Shown: one piece after another, positions 43,516 to 51,845 of the stretch
How the letters are laid out: each line of letters begins with the position of its first letter
Position numbering within the stretch: position 1 is the stretch's first letter
DNA from: Neobacillus dielmonensis
Lineage (GTDB): Bacteria; Bacillota; Bacilli; Bacillales; Cytobacillaceae
Length of the DNA stretch: 56,548 bases
NCBI RefSeq assembly: GCF_000612665.1
Contig: NZ_HG942039.1
Coordinates: 1 to 56,548, forward strand
Direction: 5' to 3'
Translations under genes and position numbers: made by a program
The notes under the pieces: model-generated
Told to the model about the DNA's origin: nothing
What the model saw: the letters and a program-made list of their open reading frames with translations, nothing else
Database searches by the model: none

Positions 43516-43566
43516 GTAGCTGCTTGACAAGTGAGTGACAAAAAGTATAAAAGGAGGATTTGCTGT

Positions 43567-44826
43567 ATGGCAGAAACAAAAAAGAATCGTTGGCTAATTG
43601 CGGCATCGGCTGTAGGAATCCACATTTCCATCGGATCCGTATATGCATGGAGTAATTTTACTGTCCCACTAAAAAATATGTTTGGCTGGTCAGATTCCGA
43701 AGTAGCGTTAACATTTAGTATTGCGATTCTCTTTCTGGGTTTATCAGCAGCCTTTTTAGGGCATTTTGTCGAAAAGCATGGACCCAGAAAATCTGGATTA
43801 CTGGCAGCAGCCTTTTTTGGGATAGGTATTGCAGGGTCAGGTGTTGCGGTATTAGTAGGATCGAAATCGCTGCTATATCTTTTTTATGGAGTATTGGGTG
43901 GAATTGGACTTGGTGTTGGTTATATTGCTCCGGTATCAACATTAGTAAAATGGTTCCCAGATCGCCGCGGTCTTGCTACCGGTCTCGCTATTATGGGTTT
44001 TGGCTTCGCTGCAGCTGTGGCCAGTCCCATTATGAATAGTTTAATTGCAAGTGTCGGGGTAGCAAATACTTTCTTTATTTTAGGAAGCGCTTACTTCTTG
44101 ATGATGACTGCATCCTCGCTGTATCTAGAAAGACCACCAGAAGGATGGGCACCAAAAGGATACAAGGAAAAAGTGCAATCGGGTGCAGCCAAACCAAGTT
44201 TAGAATTATCACAACTGACAGCAAATGAAGCTGTGAAAACAAGCAGGTTTTGGTACTTGTGGCTAATGCTGTTTATTAATGTAACCTGTGGTATAGCTAT
44301 TTTGGCTGTGGCAAAACCATTGGCGATGGAGACAATCGGTATCGATGCTACAGCAGCTGCGGCCCTTGTCGGTGCGATTGGGATATTTAATGGGTTAGGA
44401 CGTATTGGCTGGGCCTCCACATCTGATTACATTGGCCGTCCCAATACGTACACTACATTTTTTATTTTGCAGATCGGCTTATTTTTCTTGTTGCCGCATA
44501 CGACAAATGTACTTTTATTCCAAGTGATGCTGGCTGTTATTTATACCTGTTATGGTGGAGGATTTGCATCAATTCCGGCCTATATTGGTGATTTATTCGG
44601 AACAAAACAACTTGGCGCGATTCATGGTTATATCTTAACAGCTTGGGCTGCAGCAGGCCTAGTAGGCCCAATGTTTGCAGCTTATATTAAAGATACAACC
44701 GGTACTTACGCAGGAAGCTTAAACATCTTTGCCGGATTATTCGTTGTTGCCTTCATTATTTCATTGTTAATTCGAGTGGACATTATAAAGCTTCGAAAAC
44801 AAAAAGAGTCTGGTATAACAGCTTAA
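43567..44826 (+). CDS. OFA-family MFS transporter (oxalate/formate antiporter type)
   Basis: A 419-aa permease with 12 predicted helices. It begins MAETKKNRWLIAASAVGIHI, then SIGSVYAWSNFTVPL, the oxalate/formate antiporter family signature, and GLGVGYIAPVSTLVKWFPDRRG in the first half. Start: ATG 43567 with AAGGAGG nine bases upstream; an upstream in-frame ATG lacks a ribosome site. It lies directly before fdhD and the formate dehydrogenase, so formate or a related carboxylate is the likely substrate (inference). Confidence 0.85.
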   Translation: MAETKKNRWLIAASAVGIHISIGSVYAWSNFTVPLKNMFGWSDSEVALTFSIAILFLGLSAAFLGHFVEKHGPRKSGLLAAAFFGIGIAGSGVAVLVGSKSLLYLFYGVLGGIGLGVGYIAPVSTLVKWFPDRRGLATGLAIMGFGFAAAVASPIMNSLIASVGVANTFFILGSAYFLMMTASSLYLERPPEGWAPKGYKEKVQSGAAKPSLELSQLTANEAVKTSRFWYLWLMLFINVTCGIAILAVAKPLAMETIGIDATAAAALVGAIGIFNGLGRIGWASTSDYIGRPNTYTTFFILQIGLFFLLPHTTNVLLFQVMLAVIYTCYGGGFASIPAYIGDLFGTKQLGAIHGYILTAWAAAGLVGPMFAAYIKDTTGTYAGSLNIFAGLFVVAFIISLLIRVDIIKLRKQKESGITA

Positions 44827-44894
44827 AACAAAGTACATGGCGTTCGGTTCTTAAAACTGCATATTATGATAATACGGGGAGGAGGCAGGCAGAG

Positions 44895-45689
44895 ATGAAG
44901 AATACGACTATTAAACGAACCATTACCCGTTATTCACATGGAAACATTATAGAACAAGAAGATTCTATTGTTACCGAACATCCAATCACAATCAAATTAA
45001 ATCAAAATGAATTCGCCACACTTGTCTGTACCCCGGAACACATTGAGGATATGGTCATCGGTTTTTTAGCCTCTGAAGGGGTGATAAGAGGGTTTGAAGA
45101 TATAGACGATATATGGATTCAAGCAAAAGAAGGATTTGCCCATGTGAAAACAAACTATCTCAATCATTTCTACGAAAAATTTCATTCCAAACGCTATATT
45201 ACCTCTTGCTGCGGAAAAAGCAGACAAGGTTTCGTTTTTTTCAATGATGCGAGAATGTCACACTATTTTAATGATGTGAACGTAAAATTAACGTATGAAG
45301 AATGTTTTCGCTTAATGGATGAAATGCAAACAAGCTCGAGTGTGTTTTTAAAAACAGGCGGTGTTCACAATGCCGCTTTGTGCAACAAAGATGGAATGAT
45401 CCTTTCCCGTGTCGATATTGGAAGACATAATGCACTGGATAAAATATACGGTTATTGTTTGCGTAATCAAATATCCTTAAAAGATAAAGTGCTTGTCTTT
45501 AGCGGTCGGATTTCCTCAGAAATATTAACGAAAGTGGCAAAGATTGGATGTGAGGTTGTTCTATCCAAATCGGCGCCTACTGATTTAGCACTTGAACTTG
45601 CTGAAGAACTAGGCATTACAACGGTTGGCTTTATACGAAATAACTCGCTTAATGTCTATACACGAAGCGATAGGATTGTTGAATCCTAA
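44895..45689 (+). CDS. fdhD: Formate dehydrogenase accessory sulfurtransferase FdhD
   Basis: Transfers sulfur from the cysteine desulfurase to the molybdenum/tungsten cofactor before its insertion into formate dehydrogenase. The 264-aa protein has C105-C106 in YITSCCGKSRQG, the place of the CxxC loop of FdhD, and the conserved GGVHNAALC and VDIGRHNALDKIYGYCL motifs. ATG 44895 has GGGAGGAGG about nine bases upstream. It lies directly upstream of the formate dehydrogenase in the same direction. Confidence 0.93.
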   Translation: MKNTTIKRTITRYSHGNIIEQEDSIVTEHPITIKLNQNEFATLVCTPEHIEDMVIGFLASEGVIRGFEDIDDIWIQAKEGFAHVKTNYLNHFYEKFHSKRYITSCCGKSRQGFVFFNDARMSHYFNDVNVKLTYEECFRLMDEMQTSSSVFLKTGGVHNAALCNKDGMILSRVDIGRHNALDKIYGYCLRNQISLKDKVLVFSGRISSEILTKVAKIGCEVVLSKSAPTDLALELAEELGITTVGFIRNNSLNVYTRSDRIVES

Positions 45690-45748
45690 AGAAATAATGT
45701 TTTGCATAATAATTCGCTAGATAGCTAGATAAGGAGGAGTATTTTCAC

Positions 45749-47818
45749 ATGGAAAACCAAGTCGAAACCATTTGCAGCTTCTGTGGCACGGGGTGTGGTC
45801 TTGTCGTTGAGGTGGAAAATGACAAGGTCAGTAAAGTAAAAGGACATAAAGAAAATCCGTCCAGCCATGGGGAAACCTGTGTCAAAGGGGCGCTTGGCTG
45901 GGAATATATCAATAGTGACCGAAGACTAACCGAACCGTTGATTCGTAAAAATGGAAAGCTCACCCCTGCAAGTTGGGATGAAGCATTAACACTGATTGCC
46001 GAAAAATTTTCAACTCTAAAAGATAAACATGGTCCAGATGCATTTGGATGCTTTAGCTCATCAAGGTCTACCAATGAACTAAATTTTCTTGCCGGGAAAT
46101 TTATGAGGACGGTCATTGGCACGAATAATATCGACAGCTGCAACCGAACGTGACATGCTCCCAGTGTCACCGGTCTGGTGACTGTGTTTGGAACGGGTGC
46201 AGCAACAGGTTCCTACGATGAGTTAGAAAATACCGATGTCATTCTTGTCTGGGGAAGCAATACACAGGAATGTCACCCGATTATCTTTAACCATATGCGT
46301 CGCGGAATTAAAAATGGTGCCAAAATGGTTGTGATTGACCCCCGCCGTATCGACCAAACTAAACTTGCTTATAAATATCTGCCTGTTCGTGTAGGGACAG
46401 ATATTGCGCTTGCCAACGCCATGGGCCATGTCATAATCGAAGAGAATCTTGTTCATCAAGAGTTTATTCAAAATGCAACCGAGCAATTTGAATTATATAA
46501 AAAAGCTGTCCAATCCTATACGCCGGAATATGCTGAAAAAATCACCGGCATTCCCGCAGAGGATATTCGTGAAATTGCCCGCCTTTATGCAACGGCTTAC
46601 AAAGCAACCATCTGCTGGACGTTAGGTATAACCGAACATCATAATGGAACGGAAAATGTCTTTTCATTAATAAATTTAGCCTTGCTGACCGGTCATATTG
46701 GAAAATATGGTTCTGGTCTTAATCCGTTGCGCGGCCAAAATAATGTACAAGGCGGCGGAGATATGGGTGCCTTGCCGAATCGCCTGGTCGGCGGCTGGAA
46801 TGTGGATGACCCCGAAGGCAGAAAGCTCCATGAACAGGTATGGGGCGTATCGGTTCCTGAAAAGATTGGCAAGCATCAGACTTTAATGCTCGATGCGATG
46901 GAACAGAAAGAAATTAAAGCCCTTTATGTGATTGGCGAAAATCCTGTCCAATCAGATGCAGATGGAAATCATGTCCAAAGGTTATTTGAAAGTCTTGAAT
47001 TTTTGGTTGTTCAAGATATCCTGATGACGAAAACGGCGATGCTCGCTGATGTGGTCCTTCCGGCAACAGGCTGGGCTGAAAACGATGGGACACTGGTTAA
47101 TTCTGAAAGGCGTATCCAACGGGTTCGTCCAGCCATAAAAGGACCAGGTATATCCCGTCATGATCATGAAATTATCCAGGATATTGCCAATAAAATGGGG
47201 GCTAATTGGAAGTATCAGTCAGCAGAGGATATTTGGGAAGAAATTCGCCTGCTTGCACCTAATTTTGCCGGTGTAACGTACAAGCGGATCGATGAAGAGG
47301 GAGGCCTGCAATGGCCATGTCCTGATGAAAGCCATAAAGGGACCCCATTCCTTCATGGCCGTCTATGGTCAAAAGATGTGGGCATGAAAGCGAAATTTGT
47401 GCCTACCGATTACCAGCCGCCTGCGGAGGTGCCTGATCAAGAGTATCCGTTGATGCTGACAACAGGACGCCGGCTGCAATTTTATAATACCGGGGTGCAA
47501 ACGAGTAATTATAAAAAGGTAAAGAATGCGGAGGAAGGACTAGAAATTCATCCGGATGACGCCGCTCAACATGGTCTCAATGACGGTGATCCGGTGAGGG
47601 TAAGTTCCAGAAGGGGAAGTGTGGTCACGAAAATAAGAATAAGCAATAAACAGCCAAGGGGCTTAGTGTTTATGACTTTTCATTTTCCAGACCAGGTCAG
47701 TACGAATGTATTAACCAATCATGCTACCGATCCACTTGCCGGTACAGCCGAGTTTAAAGCATGTGCCGTCAAAATTGGAAAACACGAGGAAGAATATCCT
47801 CTTACTGAAGCACAGTAA
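45749..47818 (+). CDS. fdhF: Formate dehydrogenase, selenocysteine-containing (TGA at 46151 read as Sec)
   Basis: Oxidises formate to CO2 with a bis-MGD molybdenum/tungsten cofactor. Read through the TGA, the protein is 689 aa. An N-terminal 4Fe-4S site (C9, C12, C16, C44; CSFCGTGCG...GETC) is followed by the molybdopterin domains (VWGSNTQECHP, LRGQNNVQGGGDMGALP, DPLAGTAEFKACAV). TGA is codon 135 in NIDSCNRT-U-HAPSVTGL, the exact position of Sec140 in E. coli FdhH (Sec-H-x-P-S-V). Cysteine homologues have C there. The frame is unbroken on both sides and a SECIS-like hairpin follows. The short length resembles FdhH rather than the longer YjgC/YrhE type with extra ferredoxin domains. The Sec machinery must lie elsewhere in the genome. 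Confidence 0.88.
46162..46186 (+). promoter_or_regulatory. Bacterial SECIS-like hairpin
   Basis: GTCACC (46166-46171) and GGTGAC (46177-46182) form a perfect stem with apical loop GGTCT, the same GGUCU loop as the E. coli fdhF SECIS. The lower stem CA/TG flanks an internal loop with an unpaired U. The loop begins 18 nt after the TGA, within the range known for SelB-dependent decoding. Confidence 0.8.
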
Positions 47819-47835
47819 TCAATTGCACAGAGGGT

Positions 47836-47869
47836 CCTAACTAATAAAAATTAGTTAGGCTTTTTTTTA
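47836..47869 (+). terminator. Terminator of the formate cluster
   Basis: CCTAACTAA pairs with TTAGTTAGG over a 6-base loop, followed by C and T8. Confidence 0.92.
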
Positions 47870-47965
47870 TGCAAAGGATTTAAATAAGTTAATTTTACTT
47901 ATTTAGAATGAATTATATGTATTATTACATTAGAACTGTTGTTCAATTTAGAAAGGAGCTTATCC

Positions 47966-48562
47966 ATGAACAAAAGAAGATATGACAGCGAAAGTGCTAA
48001 GAAGAATATCATGCATCAAGCAACCCTTTTGTTCTCCGAAAAAGACTATAATCTGACCTCATTTGAGGATATTTCAAAAGCATCTGGATACAGCAAAAGT
48101 CATATTTATTATCACTTCAAGAATAAAGAATCACTTTTTGTTCTATTAGCACAAAAAACCATGCAAGATTGGCACGAGAAATGGATTGAAAAAGAACCTG
48201 CTTTCTTAACAGCAGCTGATAAATTGTACGGGATGGGAAAACATGTCCTCTATCATTAACAAGAACCCTTATTAAAATCTGGCCAGGAGTTAGCTTCGAA
48301 CCCAAACTCCAGTCCGGAATCTGTCCAGCAATTATACGATTTAGCTTTGTTTCCGATGAATGCTTATCGGTCAATCTTTCTAGAAGGAATTAATAAAGGC
48401 GAATTTAAGGGTGGAAATCTAGATGAATCGACTGTTTTATTCAGCACATGGCTAGGGGGGCTGTGCCAGCTCACCATGACCCAAGATTTAAAAAGCCTTG
48501 AGCCGCTTTTTCGTCAAGCTATTTCCATCTTTTTAAAAGAAATAAAAGAAGGCGGAACATGA
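47966..48562 (+). pseudogene. TetR-family regulator interrupted by a nonsense codon
   Basis: A 198-codon reading frame: N-terminal TetR HTH (NIMHQATLLFSEKDYNLTSF, ISKASGYSKSHIYYHFKNKE), then an effector domain ending EIKEGGT. Codon 98 (48257-48259) is TAA, and the same frame continues with QEPLLKSGQELASN to the normal end. A point mutation, rather than a frameshift, has split the gene. The DNA-binding part could still be made as a 97-aa fragment. ATG 47966 has AAAGGAG seven bases upstream. The downstream SDR gene is also damaged, so the locus is decaying. Confidence 0.85.
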
Positions 48563-48563
48563 T

Positions 48564-49073
48564 ATGCAAGGGAAGGAAATGATGGATCTAAATGTATGGG
48601 GAGTGATTCATGGGACCAAAATTGGATCCAAAATCATGAAACAGCAAGGGTTTGGACATATCATAAACACTGCCTCAGCCGCAGGACTGGGACCAGCTCC
48701 GATAGCAACAGCCTATTCCTCCACTAAATATGCCGTTGTAGGATTAACGACCTCCCTTCATTATGAAGCAGAAAAGTTTGGAATTAAGGTGAGCTGTCAT
48801 TGTCCGGCATTCACGGATACACCTATTTTTGATAAAGCGAAAGGCATTAACATTGAGCGTTCTGTCTTGACCAGACAATTGAAAAAGCAAAAGCTGATGA
48901 AGCCTCAACAACTAGCAAAAATGACTTTCGATGCAGCACATAAAAATAAACTTCTTATAGCTCCTCTCCCAATGTGTAGAACCACTGATGTCATATTTAC
49001 AGTTTTTCCATCTTTGCACAAAGGCTTAATGAGATTAGTATGCAAGGCTAGCCGGGAAGCCCGCTTAACATAG
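48564..49073 (+). pseudogene. 5'-truncated short-chain dehydrogenase
   Basis: 169 codons of an SDR enzyme beginning near the conserved NVWGVIHGT segment (N10). S38 in NTASAAG and Y51-x3-K55 in AYSSTKYAVVG are retained. The first 80-90 residues of the Rossmann fold, including the TGxxxGxG cofactor motif, are missing: the frame begins two bases after the tetR stop and no such motif lies upstream. A deletion has probably fused the tetR end to the interior of this gene. It cannot bind NAD(P) normally. Confidence 0.8.
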
Positions 49074-49103
49074 GGGCAGGTAGCTGTCTGTCCACGCTGC
49101 GCC

Positions 49104-49127
49104 CCATCTCTTGAGTAAGGAGATGGG
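49104..49127 (+). terminator. Hairpin after the SDR remnant
   Basis: CCATCTC and GGAGATGG form a stem over an eight-base loop. The T tail is poor, so termination is uncertain. Confidence 0.4.
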
Positions 49128-49163
49128 TAAATCTTTATTGTTAAAATATTTTCAGAAACAGGA

Positions 49164-49179
49164 TATCATAATTATGATA
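49164..49179. promoter_or_regulatory. Perfect 16-bp palindrome upstream of the aldo-keto reductase
   Basis: TATCATAATTATGATA is exactly self-complementary. It lies about 37 bases before the reductase start, downstream of a possible TTGTTA/TATTTT promoter. It looks like an operator for a dimeric repressor. Confidence 0.45.
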
Positions 49180-49215
49180 AGCTTAGAAGGAGATAACCCG
49201 AAAGGAAGGATATTC

Positions 49216-50142
49216 TTGAAATACATAAACATTGCCAATACCGAGTTGAATGCTTCAAACATTATTATGGGAAATATGCGAATTAACCAGTTGTCTGCAG
49301 GTGAAGCGGAAAAACTAATCCGTACCGCACTGGACGAAGGTATCAATTACTTTGACCATGCCGATATATATGGCAAGGGTCAATGCGAAGAATTGTTCTC
49401 TGAGGCTATTCAAATGAATCCGGATATCCGGGAAAAGATGATTATTCAGAGCAAATGCGGCATTCGCCCTGATCTCGGATGCTTTGATTTTTCCGAGGAG
49501 CATATTATCAACTCTGTTAACGGGATATTAAAGCGATTAAAAACAGACTATCTTGACGTCTTGCTGCTGCACCGCCCTGATCCGTTAATGGAACCCGAAG
49601 AAGTGGCCACGGCATTTGAGAAACTGCATACAAGCGGTAAAGTGAAGTATTTTGGTGTATCTAATTTTAATCCCGCTCAAATTGAACTGCTGCAGAAAAC
49701 ATTGCCTTACAAACTTGTGATTAACCAACTTCAATTTGGGATTGCCCATACGCCGATGATTGATTCTGGCATTACCTTAAACATGAAGGTGGACCAATCG
49801 ATTAACCGTGACAGCAGTATCTTGGAGTATTGCCGTTTGCATGATATTACCATCCAAGCATGGTCACCGTTCCAGCACGGATTTTTTGAGGGGGTATTCC
49901 TTGGTGATTACGAAAAGTTCCCGGAATTAAATAACACAATAGACAAGATGGCTGAGAAATACGGTGTCACCAGTACAGCCATCGCGGTTGCTTGGATTAC
50001 AAGACATCCAGCGAATATGCAGGTGGTTCTTGGCACAACAAAACAGCAGCGTCTAAAAGATTCTTGTCAGGGGTCAGATATAAGATTGACCAGACAGGAA
50101 TGGTATCAAATATACAAAGCGGCTGGAAATATGGTGCCGTAA
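49216..50142 (+). CDS. Aldo/keto reductase (YcsN-like)
   Basis: A 308-aa NADPH-dependent (beta/alpha)8 oxidoreductase. Catalytic residues are visible as the Asp and Tyr in NYFDHADIYGKG, Lys in IIQSKCGI and His in LLLHRPDPL. The C-terminal VAWITRHPANMQVVLGTTK is the cofactor region. It resembles B. subtilis YcsN. Start: TTG 49216 (MKYINIANTELNASNI) with AAGGAAGG eight bases upstream; the open frame extends to 49111 without a ribosome site. The substrate is unknown. A 16-bp palindrome lies upstream. Confidence 0.88.
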   Translation: MKYINIANTELNASNIIMGNMRINQLSAGEAEKLIRTALDEGINYFDHADIYGKGQCEELFSEAIQMNPDIREKMIIQSKCGIRPDLGCFDFSEEHIINSVNGILKRLKTDYLDVLLLHRPDPLMEPEEVATAFEKLHTSGKVKYFGVSNFNPAQIELLQKTLPYKLVINQLQFGIAHTPMIDSGITLNMKVDQSINRDSSILEYCRLHDITIQAWSPFQHGFFEGVFLGDYEKFPELNNTIDKMAEKYGVTSTAIAVAWITRHPANMQVVLGTTKQQRLKDSCQGSDIRLTRQEWYQIYKAAGNMVP

Positions 50143-50178
50143 ATTAAATATCATGTTTTGGAATTAAGAGAACGGAAA

Positions 50179-50209
50179 AGGCTGACGACTTGGTCAGCTT
50201 TTTTTTTTT
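50179..50209 (+). terminator. Terminator after the aldo-keto reductase
   Basis: AGGCTGAC and GTCAGCTT form a short stem followed by T10. Confidence 0.85.
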
Positions 50210-50398
50210 GCTCCAAGGCCCTTGCAAATTTTTATTACTATCAATATCTATTGGAACAGAAATAAAATTAAAATATTATTTTAAAAATATTATCACTATT
50301 TTGAAATTAAATGTTGACATAAGTGTGACATTATTTTACAGTTTTATTATCAGATAATTTGAAAATTACAGAAAAATAAAAAAGAAAGGGTTGATTAA

Positions 50399-51691
50399 AT
50401 GAAAGTTAAGCAGTTTTTAATATGGGGGGTTCTTTTGATTCTAAGCTTGGCCATTGTTGGCTGTAGTAGTAAAGAAACCAGTAAAGAAGAAACCAATAAC
50501 GAAGGTAAAACAGGAGAAAAGACAGCTGAGAAAGTGGAGTTAACCATGTACAGCTGGAGGCCTGAAGATCGTGATATGTATGAAAAAGCAATTAAAAAAT
50601 TCCAAGCAAAGCATCCTGAAATCAGTATCGATTTTCAGCCGTACGAATCAACGGAATACAACACCATCTTATCAAATGCTCTTGTTTCAGGAGATGGTCC
50701 AGATATTCTGCAGCTCCGGCCTTATTCGGGTGCCAAGACAATTGCTGATAGTAATTATTTACTCCCGCTAGACGATTTAAAGGAAATTGGAAACATTAAT
50801 CAAGAATATCTTGAGGCTGCAAAAGGCAGTGATGGAAAGGTCTATGGGGTGCCACTTTCATTAAATTCAGGTGTAATTTTTTATAATAAAGAAATATTTG
50901 ATAAGCAAGGGATTAAGGTACCGAAAACCTGGGACGAGTTTTTAGCCGTATGTGAAAAGTTAAAGAAAAATAATATCACTCCAATCGCTCAATCCGGAAG
51001 AGCTGCCTATCTATTATCCATGACCCATGCAGTCATTGGACCAGATGCCTATGGGCACAATGATTTCGTTGATAAAGTAACGTCGGGAAATACCAACCTG
51101 AAGGATCCAAATTTTGTGGAGACTGTTCAGCGGATGAAAGATTTAGAGAAGTTTTTCCCGAAGGATTTTATCGCTCTTGAAGATAACGATGCCCAAACTT
51201 TATTTTATACAGGTCAGGCAGCCATGTACATCAATGGGGATTACCGTCTGGCGACCATCGAAGGAACAGCGCCTGATATGAAGATTGGGGTTATTCCTGG
51301 TTTTGCGTCTAAAGATGGCGGTGAGCCGGTTGTAACTACTTGGGTAGACGGTTCCTATGCGGCTGCAAAAAATACCAAACATCCAGAACAAGCTAAGCTT
51401 TTCATGGAATTTTTAGCATCAAAAGATTTTGGTCAAATATTTACAGAAGAATCCAATCGGTTAAGTGCTGTTAATGGTGTTACTCCAAAACATCCAATCG
51501 TAAAAGAAATCGCGGCCGCTGCTGCCAAAAATTCAACCCCTTATTTAATGTTAGTTCATTTTGGCGAAGGGGAGCCGACAACTAAAACGACGTTTGAAAA
51601 TGCGCTGCAAGGAATGTATTTAGGTAAATTAACCGTTGATGGTGTTGTTGATGAGGCACAGAAAAACGCGGAAAGAGCTGCAAAAAAATAA
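50399..51691 (+). CDS. Sugar ABC transporter substrate-binding lipoprotein
   Basis: A 430-aa precursor with a lipoprotein signal peptide (lipobox IVGC, C22) and a family 1 solute-binding domain. Motifs typical of MsmE/UgpB-type proteins are ELTMYSWRPEDRDMYEKAI-like at the mature N-terminus, GDGPDILQL, and GVPLSLNSGVIFYNKEIFDKQG. The N-terminal linker is rich in K/E/T. Start: ATG 50399 with GAAAGGG upstream. First gene of an operon with two permeases and a HAD phosphatase; the ligand cannot be named. No ATPase gene is present, so a shared MsmX-type ATPase is likely. Confidence 0.9.
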   Translation: MKVKQFLIWGVLLILSLAIVGCSSKETSKEETNNEGKTGEKTAEKVELTMYSWRPEDRDMYEKAIKKFQAKHPEISIDFQPYESTEYNTILSNALVSGDGPDILQLRPYSGAKTIADSNYLLPLDDLKEIGNINQEYLEAAKGSDGKVYGVPLSLNSGVIFYNKEIFDKQGIKVPKTWDEFLAVCEKLKKNNITPIAQSGRAAYLLSMTHAVIGPDAYGHNDFVDKVTSGNTNLKDPNFVETVQRMKDLEKFFPKDFIALEDNDAQTLFYTGQAAMYINGDYRLATIEGTAPDMKIGVIPGFASKDGGEPVVTTWVDGSYAAAKNTKHPEQAKLFMEFLASKDFGQIFTEESNRLSAVNGVTPKHPIVKEIAAAAAKNSTPYLMLVHFGEGEPTTKTTFENALQGMYLGKLTVDGVVDEAQKNAERAAKK

Positions 51692-51710
51692 TAGCAGAAA
51701 AAACGAGTAA

Positions 51711-51838
51711 AGAGGCTGACTCAAAAAAATGGAGTAGGACTTTACAGGACAATATCAAATGGCTATTTTGATATTGTATGAATTGTGAAGTTTGACCCTG
51801 TGTCAATATGGGTCAGCCTCTCCTTTAACACAAGGAGG
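51711..51838 (+). promoter_or_regulatory. Structured intercistronic region between binding protein and permease
   Basis: AGAGGCTGAC (51711-51720) can pair with GTCAGCCTCT (51812-51821). Inside, CAATATCAAA pairs with TTTGATATTG. The 3' arm also contains CTCCTT, which can pair with AAGGAG of the permease ribosome site (51832-51837), so the two folds exclude each other. It may set the ratio of binding protein to permease. Confidence 0.5.
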
Positions 51839-51845
51839 GATCTTC

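Larger units (their letters stand above)
43101..43566. other. Gene-free stretch downstream of tRNA-Val
   Basis: About 465 bp with no credible gene. It holds an orphan terminator (43217-43244, ATAGCCCT/AGGGCTAT plus T), the 78-bp repeat at 43250, a possible promoter (TTGAAA at about 43383 and TACTAT 18 bp downstream), an inverted repeat at 43420 and a triple 7-bp repeat at 43495. It is the upstream region of the formate gene cluster. Confidence 0.6.

Noticed and set aside
43524..43550. TTGACA...TATAAA as the promoter of the formate cluster
   Set aside because: The -10 element abuts the ribosome site, so transcription would begin inside it. A promoter further upstream is more plausible.
46151..46153. 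TGA as a nonsense mutation making the formate dehydrogenase a pseudogene
   Set aside because: The codon is at the catalytic Sec/Cys position, the frame is intact on both sides, and a GGTCT-loop hairpin follows at the right distance. Chance placement is very unlikely, though the sel genes were not seen.
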